Notes: generated by a model from the sequence alone, not told the origin. A stretch of DNA of 64,000 nucleotides from Sclerodactyla briareus (GCA_026419785.1 JAODTK010001444.1:620001-684000); one strand, 5' to 3'; positions 23,881-37,187 are shown, counted from the first letter of the stretch. Made by a program: numbers and translations.

Positions 23881-23965
23881 TGGATCAAGCCAAGGTTCCC
23901 TGGCGGGAATTCGAACTCGGACAGACACGCCAACTCTATGGTCATGATACCAGCAGATCTTGTGT
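23850..23965 (-). mobile_element. tRNA-like SINE head, degenerate
   Basis: On the minus strand, TCATGACCATAGAGTTGGCG is followed about 20 bases later by GAGTTCGAATTCCCGCC, a box B-like element. The arrangement resembles a tRNA-derived SINE promoter. The body is not recognised and box A is weak. Confidence 0.4.
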
Positions 23966-26900
23966 GTCCGAAGAAAGAAACATGAGAGGCGGGGTCTGAA
24001 TATAGATGTCGGCATACCGACTATAAACAAACATCAGGAGCCGAGGAGAAGCTGCGAGTTCGAAAGAACCTCCTGAGACTGGATGAACGGAGACTTTTGA
24101 ATGTGCAAACAGAGAGGTGCATCGCAGGGGTAATGTGCCGCTTTGTCTATGACCTACATAAACTAGCAATCCTTAGTGCCCGGCCTTACATTATCAGTTA
24201 TGACATCGAGCCCTAAATCCGCAAAAGGATGTTTCTCCCCCTTCAATCCGCATGAGGAAAGCTGCATATCAAATAATCTTTATCGAACAATCATTCTGGG
24301 AATAATTGTGTCAGAGGTTTCCGGACCAACTCAAACAATAGGGTCATGTACTCAGTATATGTGACACATGTACTGGGTATGAGCTCATCCATTCAGGTGG
24401 GGTGGAGATACGTGATCACAAGCAAAACTGACAAAATGCATGTTCTCCTTCCTCACCAAATTTTTATCTCCAATTTAAACCAAAAATGCAAAGATTCCCG
24501 TACGACTCCTTAGCCTGACGTCACATGCACACATGCATACACGCAAGCGAACTACATACATACACGCATATACACCTGGTATGAATTTCACTGGATGCGC
24601 CCCGCCCTCTGGCATCGTCCCCAATAAGGCTCTTGAGAGGAATGCGGTTTGCGAGGTTGATTGACCTTTAAAAGCAAATACCAGCCAAATTAATACTCTT
24701 TTTGGTGCTATATGTTGGAGCAGAATGAAATCATTCAAATATCTACTTTGTTCCAGGTTCGACAGCACTGTTCGGTCGGGAAGATATGGCTTCCTCAAAG
24801 TATCATATAATTTTATTATTTTGGCAACTTTGTTGTGAGTCTATCTACCATCATTAGAAGGAAAACGAATTATTTCTTAGCCTTCTCTTTTAGACAATTG
24901 GTAAATATGACACCATCAAATGCGAGCCCCAACTTTGGCAAAATTGCCAAACCTTAGCACGTGATAAATAATTAATTTTTAAAAATGTGTAACTTCATAC
25001 CCGAACATGCTATGAACATGAAATAAAGTGAATGGCATGCCTTGCAATGCCCAATCATATGAAATTTCACATTTTCTGGACTCATGTCCTAAGTCCTTTC
25101 TTGAATTGTTCAGTATTCGGGCTGTTAATGACTCTTCTGGCAATTGCTCATGTTTCCCAGATTCTGTTTTTTTTCAAAAGTAGAATTTCTCATTACTCTG
25201 CTCTTCTTGGCAGGATCTTCTTGAAATTTCCTCGGTTGTACTGTCGCATGCCAACCCTACAGGGCTGTCAATATTGAGGCGTAATTTTCCTTGGTAATAA
25301 CTATAGAACGATATAAGATATGGGGGTTACGTCGCGGATGGCAAGGTTGAGATCATTGAAGGGTTCAGCAAGGATAAAGTATGACTCAATTCATTATTAA
25401 ACAGAAACGAAAAACCGCGAAATTATTCATCCACGATCCCCAGTTAATCGACTTCCGTATGGATTATGTAGTGTATTGCCCAATGTTGCGCAACATAACA
25501 TTCAACAGGAAGGATGATGAGTATCCACGGTAGTTAAAAACCTCTGAATCTGAAAAGTAGTTTCCTCTTCAAGAATTGATCGTTTCCAACGAAGTAGGCC
25601 CGATAACTTTTTTAAACAGGACAAATCCATTGGTGAGGAATTTCATTTTGGGAAGGTGTTGCAGATTTCTTTCGGAGGGACTAGGTTTGACAAATTCTGG
25701 ATATTTAAACGAAGCCTTTATTCTCCTCCTGATTGAGTTGGGGATGGTTCTATCAGTTATTCCATATGCCCTATTGTACAGAGAGTGTTCAAATCTGAGG
25801 AACATGAAAGTTTGTCAGTATTATGGGAGACTAAAGTTTGGTAAAGTCAGTTGGAATCATGGCTTGGCTGAAATATATATTACTTTGGGGGAATCAAAAT
25901 AGAATACAATGGGCCATTAACAAATTGAATTGTAAAGTTACGACGTAGTTGGCCATTACGATTATACCCAATGGTACATATAGGGTTGTAATCTGAGCCG
26001 GTAACAGTGCAACAGTAGTCATGAGCCAACCCAAATGTACAGATTTGGGCCACTGCACGGTGGTGCTCTAGCGACAAGGCGGCAGACCTTGTATATTGCA
26101 CTTTTGTCAAGTTGCGAATCATTCATCAGGTACACCAAAATAAGGCAATTGTCACTGTAGGGGACATCAATGGGGGGTGGGGTAGTCACACGCAAACGGT
26201 AACAGGAAAGATGCCTAAAACCATCGTTTCACCCTGTCCACATGTACACCTGTAATGAAAGCACTACGAAAATAAAACTATGGCCAATAGAATCAATACA
26301 CCAGTCACGTCCATATAAGCTGGAAAAACCAATTTCAACCTCAAACTCACCCTAAGGCATTAGTGGGGGAATGAGACCAATATAAAGTGACCACTCTCTT
26401 TTTACCTCTACTGATACACAAATAAATAGGGGTATGTACTCATCATGGGAAGCGCACTCACTACTTCGAACTCGATTCCGTCAGGCATCTGTGATGCATG
26501 CCACGTGTGCCTGTGTGACTGTGGGACGCCGATTCAAATGATAAAAATAAGGACACTGCTTACTGAAGAAATAGAATATTGCTAGGCTGTTGTAATTTCA
26601 TTATGAGGAAACAATTGTCGAAGGGCAAAACGGCTTCAACAATACACGCAAAATTGGCAGTGATGTAAAGGTCGCCTTAAATCAACGTGTCTGACAGCGA
26701 CTTTCGAGCAACTACAACGTTTAGTATTGAGGTACCCGATTATAATGAGTGTCATCCTAATCTAAAGGTTACCGTAAACACGTGAGTCAATCGATGAATC
26801 TCTCTACTTTGACCAAGGGCACAGTCGCTCCAAGCCGCCCACAATGTCTTAATAGTACGTAGTAGCCAGTGAACGCATAAGGACGTCAATCACTCGATTC

Positions 26901-27880
26901 GGTTTAGTTTTATTTTCTGTTTCTCAAGGTTAACATTGGTAACATTTTGCTTTTCAATAATCCAGTTAGTACGGATATTATCAGTCAGGCCGAACATGAG
27001 CTATGAGTTTGTTCACAATGTAGAGAAATGGAGAAGTGGAAAGCCAATATCAAGGACTGCAAGCGTCTGCGGTATAGTTTAATTTCATTCATATATTCAA
27101 TAGTTCGCATGCCTCGTCACAATTGAATAGTCGTAATGGTGACGATGAGTGAAAATTGAATTCGTAAGGTCCCTTTCCATCAAACGTGCATACGCGACGA
27201 AATATCAGAGGTAACATCGGTCCAGGTCTTCTAGACCATGACATCAGATCCGAGTATTGGTACCTCTAGACAATTCCTCCCAACATCACCGATCCAAGAA
27301 ACAATAGAAAAATGAACCCTTATGAACTCATTGTACTCAAAATTGGCAAGACCAAACTTTTGCCGGCGGTCCATGATTCTACCCGCTATCCCAAAACAAC
27401 AGCACGTAAAGCCAGATGAAGCCTTCCTCATGTGCCCAACTACTGATTGCCTCTCCGCCACCACGGCGAGGAAAGCACTTAGACAATTCTCGTCTTCCCG
27501 CACTGAAGATAAGGTGACATCAAAGATCGGGATTGCAACCTTTCCAGAACTGGGACCAGATAGTTAATAACTTGAGAGATAGCAATGGCGCATATAAAGA
27601 AGGGCTGACAAGGGACGCGGCGCTTGTTGTCATTCGACACGGCAAATGCCATTGATGAGGCTGATCCTGGCTCTCGAATAAAGGATTTCTATCGTTGACC
27701 GAATTCGTGTCCTGCCTACGTTGCTCATCACCATCAACCTCTCCAACATGATATCTCCAGTACATCTAGGATACCACCCACTTCCTTCCAAAAGTCAAAT
27801 GAATGCTGTACTGACTGTGGATAAGTAAAGCCATCCTAGTCAACCTGGACCGTCATTCCTTACCACACCATATTCCGCAC
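23966..27880. other. Stretch without recognisable features
   Basis: Frames at 24475-24798 (-), 25576-25902 (+) and its antisense 25569-25805, and 27231-27567 (both strands) are open but unrecognised. The last may belong to the Penelope-like fragment that follows. Confidence 0.4.
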
Positions 27881-28115
27881 AAAGAGGAGTCAATTTCTGT
27901 TGAATTGCTCTCTCGGAGGACGAGCTGTCCCAGAGTTGAAAGCGATTCGTGAGCTAATCAACTTCCTGAAAAATAACAACTTCGATTTCAATGGGAACGA
28001 GTTCTTGCGAATCACTGAGCATCGCCATGATACTAAGGATGCACCTCTCATATCCAATCATGTTATGTCCCAAGCTTGGGACACACTTCGGGAATCCGCC
28101 CTACTAAAACTATCC
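27880..28115 (+). mobile_element. Penelope-like element RT fragment
   Basis: IRELINFLKNNNFDFNGNEF matches the segment before RT motif B in Penelope-like reverse transcriptases ('LL.FVLKNNNFEFNG..YLQ..GTAMGT..APSYANLFM'). The next block, near 28018-28080, also resembles the expected AM..RM..SY pattern, and a PPY-type segment follows. The copy is short and broken. Only this RT window is recognisable, and family placement rests on motif wording alone. Its GIY-YIG partner domain is not present here, although a separate GIY-YIG remnant lies near 51800. Confidence 0.5.
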
Positions 28116-28203
28116 TGATATACTAGGTATTAATTCCATCTTGGCAACAACCGTTTTTGTATCCTAGCATCAAGTTCACTACTGTGAACTGTACATGTAT
28201 TAA

Positions 28204-28450
28204 TTACTCACCATCGTGGGTGTCCTTGTACAGATGCATAATAACCCTAAGACCACTGAAATTTACATCAAGTCTACCGATCGGCACTGTTAGCCTCACC
28301 TCCATGCCATGCACATATTTATTGTCTACGTCAACTTCGTCATATACAAACGTGTTCCTGTTACGGATTCCGATTTCGTTCGGGAATTCATCGCCCTCGT
28401 TAACCATTACGCAGAGCGGTAACCACACCTGGAATCCACTTTCCATCGTG
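28204..28450 (-). CDS. Candidate host exon, unrecognised
   Basis: A minus-strand frame beginning MESGFQVWLPLCVMVNEGDE and running through YDEVDVDNKYVHGMEVRL to HLYKDTHDG. The composition is strongly protein-like. It closes on the consensus splice donor G|GTGAGT at about 28206-28211, so the apparent stop lies inside a likely intron. The upstream acceptor is weak (a GAG before the ATG region). The alternating hydrophobic pattern suggests a beta-rich domain. No family was recognised. The plus strand is also open (28157-28465) but reads as Ser/Thr-rich antisense. Confidence 0.35.
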
Positions 28451-28469
28451 TCAACTCCTCAATAAGCCG

Positions 28470-30170
28470 TTACCCCCCCCTTCGTCATTGTATGCATGAA
28501 CCCCAGAAAGCTCCCCTTCGTATTAGGCACACTTCGGGCCTTGACCCACTTCTACGTGGGCATCCGCTCTGCTTGGCACCAAGCCCCGGACCTGCTGTAC
28601 TGAAGTTCCTATACAGAACAGAAGCCCGTCTGACCGTTTGCTAATCTGTGGACAAGCGCCCTTCACTCATGTAGTGTTTAGTGACATGTGATTCGGGCGA
28701 ACATGGTCTCATTTCGTTCGTCAGGAAGATTAGAATATGCAACGTTTGACAGCCTCCTTTAATGTCGAGCTTCACATTATAAGCTCTATTCACTCCGTGA
28801 TGTCATAATTTACGCCTAGACATGGGTTTTTCGTTCTCTCTGTTCTTCTGCCAGACGCAATCGATTCGTATTTTTTTCCGATTATTGCATGTTGTTTCTG
28901 TGCTTCCGTAATTGATCTCCGTTTTCCCCCCGCGTTTTCTGAAAACAGGGTAACACTCACTGAGATGCGCAGAAATTGCACTATGATATACCATCTCTAC
29001 TATGGATCAGCGACAGGTATTTTCCGAGGGTCTAATGGTCGAAGAAAATACGCCGCTTATAAGTAAACAAACTGACTGTGTTTTTCAACGTGTTTCACAC
29101 AATAGGGCGCCTTCCTCACTCGAGTTTGTGTTCTCTGGCGAAATTTGAAGAGGCACACAATACGTGCTCTGATGTTCTCCCAGTTAATATAATAGCTCCA
29201 TGCTTGCCACAATCCGGCAATGTTGCCTTCCATCCCAGTTCCATTTTCAGCTAACAACAAAAACAAACAACCCACCCCGTCCTATTGCACGTAAGGAACC
29301 ATGCAGCCTGCACAACATTGTGTAGAATTAACTCCCGCAACACGGACTACCTGAGGTGTAAACCATACGTGCAGTGATAGTGGGTGGCGCGTCTGCGATA
29401 CATACACTCACTCTAAAAATCCCTATCATTCATCTGGAGTAACGCTACCCTCTGGCGTTTCACGTGTCACTCACCCAACGGAGTGTCCTACTTGGTGAGA
29501 CATCTCTACCGCCGCCTCAACGGAACGCACATCCTCGAGCATTGACTAACAATGCCTTTTATGGCAAATGTAATCAGTTTTCTGCACGATGAGTATAGAA
29601 GGAAGTTTAATCTTCAACGACGCTAGTTAGATTCTCAATAGCATCACTTAAACTGTCATCTTCAAGCAACTTCCTCGAGCCAAGCCACGTCCCTAATTAC
29701 AAGGCTACAAAGCTTGGTATACTAATGTAATGGCTATACGTTTCTATTGAATTATTGATGGGCTTCGATTACTCAACAATCGAAACCTTCAGGGTCGAAT
29801 TTGACAATATACGATATACGACGTAGTATGCTTGTAAATTCGCTCTAAGCGGTTCAAATGTTTACCCCTATTTATGAGTTTCCCAAATTAGTGTTAAGCC
29901 GTCAGCATGTATTTGGCCTAGCCTCTTAAAATCGTTAATCAGAAATTACCCATTGGATTTGCTATGCTGCAGAAGTCATGTCATGAGAATTAAAGCTACT
30001 TGTTAATTCGATCGAGGATTGCAAGCTCAACACGGTCGTGTGTATTATGTTGCTTCACGGTGTGCGAAGATAGTCCTCTAGTTTATTGAAACGGGAAGCC
30101 AGGGAGGAGGAGACTATCATACACCTTTGTAATCTGTAGCCAACCTTCATCTTCGTTCATGGTCTGCCCA
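28470..30170. other. Stretch without recognisable features
   Basis: Two overlapping minus frames at 28790-28994 and one at 29057-29275 show no domain. Nothing else was recognised. Confidence 0.5.
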
Positions 30171-30186
30171 CCCCCCCCCCCCCCCC
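30171..30186 (+). repeat. Poly-C tract
   Basis: Sixteen C followed by a further C-rich segment. Confidence 0.9.
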
Positions 30187-30199
30187 TCCACCCCCGCAT

Positions 30200-31211
30200 A
30201 TCCTGTGGACCTGAGATCTGCCAGCTTATTTTAAAAACTGCCTTCCAATTGGGTAGGTGGTTGTTGTCAAAACAGGTTCGTGGATAGCCGACTCGTGAAG
30301 GACTGGTACTAACACCCCAACACTCCCATTGCCAAGCCCTCCTGCAATGTGAACTTGGTCACAGTTAGGACAAAGAGATTAATACACAAATAAACATTGT
30401 AATCCGTGCAAGTTCGTCTTCGCGATGCCCCACTCTATTCGTATCTTGGTACGGGATGCAAAAGTAGTGCTGATGAAGACACGTGATAGACGTTCTGAAA
30501 ACCCTACCACGTACAGTTTGTCACATGTCCTCTTGTATTGTTGTTGAAGTCTGCTCTCCTGCTTTCCTTCAGTTTACCTTTGGTTTCGCCTTCTCTTTTC
30601 CCTATACCTGCCACTCCACCTTACGATTAGTTCAGGTTGGGTAGCCACAATTCGTCGGAGCTTCTGTTATGTTTCTTCCTTCTGCTTTGATGTCCTCTCG
30701 TTCTGAGACAATGCTGTAGCATATATCGAGAAACATTCTCGCGCACCAAGTTGTGGGTAACAAGGTGATGTTGAAACTGATTAAACTGGTCAACTCTCTC
30801 ATGGAAACTGAAATACAGTCGTAGTGAATGCTAATTCGAAAGCTCCATTATGTCTTCCGTACTGAGTAAATTCCGATTGGGTTTCTCCATTCAATAATCC
30901 GGAGGGCTCGCTTCACACACCCTGAAGCAATCAAGCATAACATACAAGACTTGCTGAAGCTTGCTGTCCAATCCATCGGTTGTGACCAGGAACAGGCTAA
31001 TGATAGAAAAGAAGATCCAATGAAGCTATCCACCCATGAATAATTGTAATACTGAGGTGAGATAAGTTTCAGCATCACGGAATGTTGTATAAGGCCAACG
31101 TGTTCAGTAGGTTATCCTTAACAACGATGCCACCAAGATTACAGTGAGCAATCAGCTCCAGGAACGTTGCATCTTTCCGTTTCGGGATCGACAACGTACG
31201 TAAATGAAGTA
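30200..31211. other. No recognisable feature
   Basis: No coding motif or repeat was recognised. Confidence 0.5.
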
Positions 31212-31214
31212 TTA

Positions 31215-34200
31215 GGCTACGTTCACACTTGTGCGGCAACGGCAACGGCAACGGCAACGGCGACGGCGACGGCAACGGCGACTGCAACGGCAATCCGTAC
31301 ACTGTTCACATAGTACGGCAAATGTATTGCCGCCTGCGGCTAAAAACATTTTAGCGGCACACACAACCAGCAAACTACTACGTGCATGTCGACTACTCCT
31401 GTAGAAACGTGGATGAATTCGCGTATCCTTGGCGAGTATCGTTGCCTCTCACTCGGTAAAAATGGAGGAAGAGGAGAGAAGAGGAGGGAAAACGAAAAGG
31501 GGAAAGATAGAAGAGAGGTGGGTAAGGAACGACGAAGAGAGTGGTACAAACAAGAGGAAAAGTGAAGGAAGAGAACCATGATCCGGAGAGAAAAAATACA
31601 TTCGCAGTTGCTAATTATGGTAACCAGGGGTTGCAGCGAGGAGCTTGTCATGGAGAGGAGGTTGGAACCTTGGGTTAGACGACCTAAGGCTAGCGCCAGC
31701 AGAGAAGGGCGATCGATGCAAGGATTTATCATGCGAGAATGAATGCCATGAGCGCTAAAAATGACACTTCCCAGAGCTTTTCCGTGTTTGTACCTACCAT
31801 GCCTAACAAGTAGTATGTACTGGGCTTACGACGTTAAAAAATAATATATATATAGTGCATCATAAAAATTTATATGCTCATCCGGAAAGGGAACCCCCCC
31901 CCTTCCCCGCTGGGTTGACAGGTAGAGGATGGGGGGCACTACTGGTCGGACCGTCGGCGAAAAGTAGTCACCAATACATCACGAACATCCACTTTCAGGA
32001 AGTAGAAAATGTTTTTCTAAGGAAACCACACTATAGAGAGAGTCTCAATGCATATAAAAACCGACCAACGAAATGCCAGGTTTGCAATGGGACCTTGGGC
32101 CCACTTAGGGAAGCAAGTCATAACCCACTTTTCTGATCTACGACCACATACCCCTCCCCTCTCTCCTCTCTTCTTCTAATTGGCTTACGACCTGGTGATA
32201 CTGCCCGCTGTAGCCGATCTGGTCTGAAAATATTTTGGCAAGCTCTCCCCAAAACATAGAACATATAGATGGTAATGGTTTCTTGCCGAAAGAAAAGAAA
32301 TCCAACTGAACTTATTATCATGCTTGTTGCTTATACATTCGTTATGAACATAAGTGAATTTAGAAATAAACATAGATGATCGCCTCCAACCCAGGAGATT
32401 ATGCTGATCTCATGCACAATAGGTGTAAAATGAGTGGATCATGAGCCGTTTATTCGTATTCGATCGATACAAGGTTTCCTCTCATTGCACGGCTGCTCGT
32501 TTCGTAGAAGTATCGATTTATTTGCCATAACTTGTGTGTATTCAGTGGCGCAACCGTTCCTTCCATGGGGTGAAGATCGAAGATTAATCCCGGTGAAAAA
32601 ACGAATTATATTGCGCCTAGTTGGTACTACTATGGGCTCGAAAACTGGGAGGAAAAAAATCCAAAAAGGTGGGGTGGGGGGGGAGGGGGGGGGGTCAAGG
32701 AACTCCAACTAACATGTTTACGCGAGATATGCCTACAGCGCACCGTGAATGATGAAACAGCGATTTGGCAGGAGTAGATTTTCATGATCGGTGAGGGGTG
32801 GGTCACTGCATAAGTTCGAAAGTTTCGTCCTGTTTTATTCCTGGACGAAGTCAGAGGAATTGGGTGAGGTGGTTGCGAGGGTTGTTTGGTGTATGTGTGA
32901 CGCCTAGCTTTGTAACACGATAACTCAACCCCATTGGATGAACAAGTCATCCTTCGTATATTGTTCCCCATAATGAGTTCCATAATGCCCATTTGGTTGC
33001 GGTCATGTCAAAGTAATCTGAGGTCAAGAGCGGTCAAAGTCTGAGAAAAGAAATCTTGTTAACATGAAAAGTCCAGACATGCCTCTGACCCGATTCTGTT
33101 TGGAATATTGTAAAGCAGCTGATATGGGCAAAAACAAGACACTACGTATGTGGCGGACTGGAGCTAAAGTTTGGGGGAAGGAATAGGGGATTATTGTGAA
33201 AGATTGATATTTTGGCAAACTGTAGCGTTGTTAAACAAGACCTCACAGACATGGATGTAGTTCATAATTGGTATTGTGTATTCCCTATTTTTTGAGGTCT
33301 ACAGTCTGACCGTGATTCCTGTAAATCTAGGACAATGCCTTAGCTTGATCCAATTCGGATCAGTCAAGGAATCACTAAGCCTTCTGGCTTTTACTGGTTC
33401 AATAATGTTCCTGTCACGAGACTCACACTAGCAATGACGCTCGGCCTATAATCTCATCAAAGATTCCCACATTTAAAAAAAAATATTTCAGGTTCATGGA
33501 AAACTCTAGACAAGTCTTGTTGTGGTAGTCTTTAATTAATAAAAAGATGGCAAAAATTATAACCATAATATCACGGAGTCACACCGGGGAGTGCCCATTA
33601 CGTTGCGGCATAAGCAGTCGCAAAGCAGTCACTGCGTATATACGAAGAACAACTATCAGCGCCGCGTAATGTGGTTTCTTTGAATGCATTCGATCAAAAC
33701 TTATTCGAAGCGTGCGTTCTGATAACACCTTGTGACACGATGGAATAGATTGAGGGAACGGATAGGTACCTAATCCCACTATAGACAAGGGGTCCCAATT
33801 TGGGCGGGACTATCTTGGAAATCGGTTGAATACGTTCTTACAGAAAAAAATAATGAACGGAAAATTTGTTATCCTTACACCACTCGTATCATAAATATTT
33901 CCAAATAGTTCCCATATTCGGCTTCTAACCCAGGCTAGGCTACTTGTTGCATGGACGAGGAGGAGAAGAAACCAACATCTGCCTTTTGTCGAAAGGTTTT
34001 GTCAGTTCCTCCGGCCTTTTTAAAAATTATTCTGAGTGTACCGCGAAAGCTGTGGTACCAGAATGTGGGCCTGCAGAATTATTTGACAGAACAGTAGCAT
34101 GAGAAAATAAAATGAGAATACCAATAACGCCCATGATCCTCTGTATACCCACTTGACTAGGGCCTATGCCAATTAGAGCCTACACCGGTCAGACTAATAA

Positions 34201-34618
34201 TTAGACAGGCCTGTTGCACAATAGTCGAATCTACGGAAGAATTACGACAGCTATTTCCGTCAAATGCCCAGGATGTCCGATAAAAAGCAGGCAGATGAAT
34301 TCTACATCCACTATTTGCGACAAAATAAAGCTTAATTCGAATTTATTATCTATTTTCAAGCCCAATTTTCTAATTTCAAATGCGCACTGGTAGCAGGAAA
34401 GGTTTTACCGCATCCGGCGACGGCAATGAAATCGCTTCGAGTTGGTTTTCATTTTTGCACGGATGCGGCAATAAGTTTTTGCGGATTGCCGGATAAGCCG
34501 TCGCCGTATAGTGTGAACAGCCCAATACATTTATACAGGGTGTGATTTTTTGCCGTCGCCGTTGCCGTTACCGTTTGCAGGTCGCCGTTGCCGTTGACGG
34601 ACAAGTGTGAACGTAGCT
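31215..34618. mobile_element. Candidate PIF/Harbinger-like DNA transposon, decayed
   Basis: The left end GGCTACGTTCACACTTGT (31215) and the right end, read on the minus strand, AGCTACGTTCACACTTGT (34618) form a near-perfect terminal inverted repeat. Both are followed inward by CGGCAACGG-type repeats, then a CGGCAATCCG block and TGTTCACA. TTA flanks both sides (31212-31214 and 34619-34621), the duplication expected for PIF/Harbinger elements. The plus-strand interior 31440-31740 reads as Lys/Arg/Glu-rich sequence followed by RRLEPWVRR, loosely like the region before a Harbinger transposase core. No catalytic DDE segment could be read. Two independent short elements in opposite orientation remain possible. 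Confidence 0.4.
31232..31305 (+). repeat. (CGGCAA)n/(CGGCGA)n subterminal repeat
   Basis: A run of CGGCAACGGCAACGGCGA hexamers inside the left terminal repeat. A diverged inverted counterpart lies at about 34545-34600. Confidence 0.9.
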
Positions 34619-34621
34619 TTA

Positions 34622-35570
34622 GTATCATTGTTCTCCGGCCTACAAGATTACCATCGACGTCTTCCTTCTTTTCTTCGATTACATCTCCATGTTACAGTGG
34701 CACATGAATCAAGGATAAGTACTGTCACCATGAACAAAATACCCCGGGACTTCAAACCTCCCCTCTAACACCTTGCCCCCCCCCCACCCCCTCCCACACT
34801 TCAGCTCCAAGCAGTTTTTTTAGCCTTCAGCATCGGTCCTTTCAGCTTTCTCACATATCCAATTAGTACGGATTATATCACAAACATTAGATCTGTCTAT
34901 GACGCGAAGAAGCCAACAATCCCTCGTATGTACGTCTGCAGGGATATTTCTATTTTCACATGCTTGAATCAGTCGGTTTTTTTTTTCCAACTAACCTATA
35001 CATTTTTCTTTAGTCTTTAGTACTACTAAGATGTATGTGTGTTCTATTTTCTGTCACTACGTCCATTTGATTAGATGGATTTTTTTTCGTGGAATCTACG
35101 GACTATAGTCAATTTTCACTTTTTTCATGACACTAACTTTGTTCAGCGTAAACTCCGCTCCCTGGTGGGCGTGGTTCTTGGTTTTTAGGTATTTTCCCCC
35201 TCACCTGTATTTTCAGTTTGGGAGTGTTTTTTTGACAGTATCGGTCATGGAAGTGCAGTTTGGGCACTAATTGCCCGATTTAACTGGTTTCACATTCATC
35301 CCCTCGTTGTCTACCTTCCCGACCCATCCACGAAAATCTAATCTGGCGGATTGTTCATTTTGGGTTTTTTACGTATCACGTTCTGAACCTGGATTTTATG
35401 GACCATATGTGGTTGGGTGACAAACTCCCAGCATACAATTCACTTTATAACTAGACATGTTAGGCGGGTAAACGGGCCCACTTGTATATCTCGCTGTTGA
35501 GCAATCATAGAGAAAAAGTAGAAGATCTAACCCCCAATTAAGACCCCAATGGTCGAAACCAGATTTAAAA
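34622..35570. other. No recognisable feature
   Basis: C-rich patch near 34777-34795, otherwise nothing recognised. Confidence 0.5.
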
Positions 35571-35575
35571 CATCA

Positions 35576-35830
35576 TTCAACCAAGTTTTGTTATAATCTG
35601 ACGAAGTTTGGGATCGCCCAGAATTTCACACAAAGTTGACCTCGATGGACCTTGAAATGACCTTCACATTTTGGGGATCAACTGTAGTCCCTTCCAACCA
35701 AGTTCTTTCAAGCTGCCAAAGTTGGAAAATCGCACAAATTTGCAAATTTGACCTCCGATGACCTTGAAATGACCTCTACACTTTTCTGGATCAACTAGTC
35801 AATCATACCCACCAAGTTCGATGAAAACCT
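35576..35830 (+). repeat. Tandem ~118-bp repeat with TGACCTTGAAATGACCT core
   Basis: Two units and the start of a third. Each begins near CCAACCAAGTT or CCACCAAGTT and contains GACCTTGAAATGACCT, then GGATCAACT. Related TTGACCTT-rich sequence occurs near 55380-55540. Units are diverged, so the array is old. Confidence 0.7.
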
Positions 35831-36360
35831 AATGTCCGAATTATTTCCAATTTTATACTGTTCGACAGATGGGATGCAACGTTTTTGACCAGAATAGAAA
35901 ACTGAATGACACCCTGAACGATCCAACAATGGGATTTATGATCTAGTTCAAACTGGCCAAGAATTAAAAGATTATCTCTGAATGTTCTAAAAAACAAAAC
36001 TTATGATATTTGATAATAAATATGATACTAGTGGCACGATCGGTCGTACTTGATGGCAAAGAGGTAATTTCTCACCTATGCAACCTTTCTAGGAATTATC
36101 TGAGCTACCCTACAGCCCTATTCCAGGACAGTTCGAAATAAAATGCATGTACGTAGCACTGTCCATCCATCCATGCTCAATCCCACTTGATTTGTTGGAT
36201 TTGCCTTTTACTTGCCTTTACTTTCGTTTGGTATCATCAGGTAGCATATTGACGTGTAATAGTTGTATATTCGTCTCGTTCTTTAGGGCAAGTCTCGAAA
36301 AAGTTTTAACTTATTTCTGGCCGTCCCACTCCACTTTTGCATATATAACATACTTTATTG
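35831..36360. other. No recognisable feature before a LINE-like 3' end
   Basis: The hydrophobic plus frame 36147-36374 is not identifiable. The DNA may be 3' UTR of a LINE, judging by what follows. Confidence 0.35.
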
Positions 36361-36364
36361 TATT

Positions 36365-36415
36365 TGAGATTTGAGAAAGTGTGGTGAATAAACTTGGAAA
36401 ACTTGAAAATAATCC
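36365..36415 (+). mobile_element. LINE-like 3' end
   Basis: GAATAAACTTGGAAAACTTGAAAAT combines an AATAAA signal with CTTGAA-type terminal units, an ending seen in several non-LTR retrotransposons. No coding part was recognised upstream. Confidence 0.35.
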
Positions 36416-37185
36416 GACTAACTTGGGAAATTTCGCGTAAAATTATGCAAATTAGCGGGCCCCCAGCATTGAGAGATGACCACTTGCGAAACTCATCGAG
36501 ATGTCACTAGGCGGACATGAGTAAAAAGTGTAGATCAATCGGATAAAGCGTTTTTGTTTATTAAGGTATTGACGCTAAACGATAAAGGTTGCCGGCCCGG
36601 CAGCGGCGGCGGCGGAGCTGGGACGGCGGCGGGCGGCTACCACATCCCAAAAACCATAATCTCCCCGAATACTTACAGTTGTCGCGGGGATATAATTATA
36701 GTTAGGCCGTGTGTTTTTGACTGAGAGCATAATTTGATATTTCCTGTCGAGGGTACTATTGTAATTGGGGAGGTAACGGGTTCTTGCAATGGTGTTTTGG
36801 GTAGAATACATGAACATAAGTTGCAGACGGACAATAACATGGCTATACACACAACCTTGCCCTCTATTTCAGAACGGTCATATATTCGTAAAGCTAAGTC
36901 AATATTAATTAAATTATGGGATCGGTACATAGGTTGTGCAGTTTGTAATATTTTTCAGTGGGATTTTTGCATATGTTTATGGCTGGAGCGGCAAAAAAAA
37001 AAAAGATATATATAGTGGGAAAAAAGTTTCTCCTTTTTCATTTAATTATTGCTTGGTACTCTCCTCCCCCGTAGGTTATCGAAGGCTATATTGTCCTCCG
37101 GTTCCCTTGGTGACAATGCTATATAACGGAAGAGACTTGAGAACCAGCTGGGAATTGCGTGCTATCGTGTTGGTGATTGGGGGAC
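36416..37185. other. Stretch with a GGC-rich patch
   Basis: A short CGG/GGC-rich patch lies at about 36590-36640. Overlapping frames on both strands (36575-37015) are open but unrecognised. Confidence 0.45.
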
Positions 37186-37187
37186 GG

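Noticed and set aside
36590-36650. CpG-island promoter
   Set aside because: The CGG-rich patch is only about 50 bases and there is no gene nearby.
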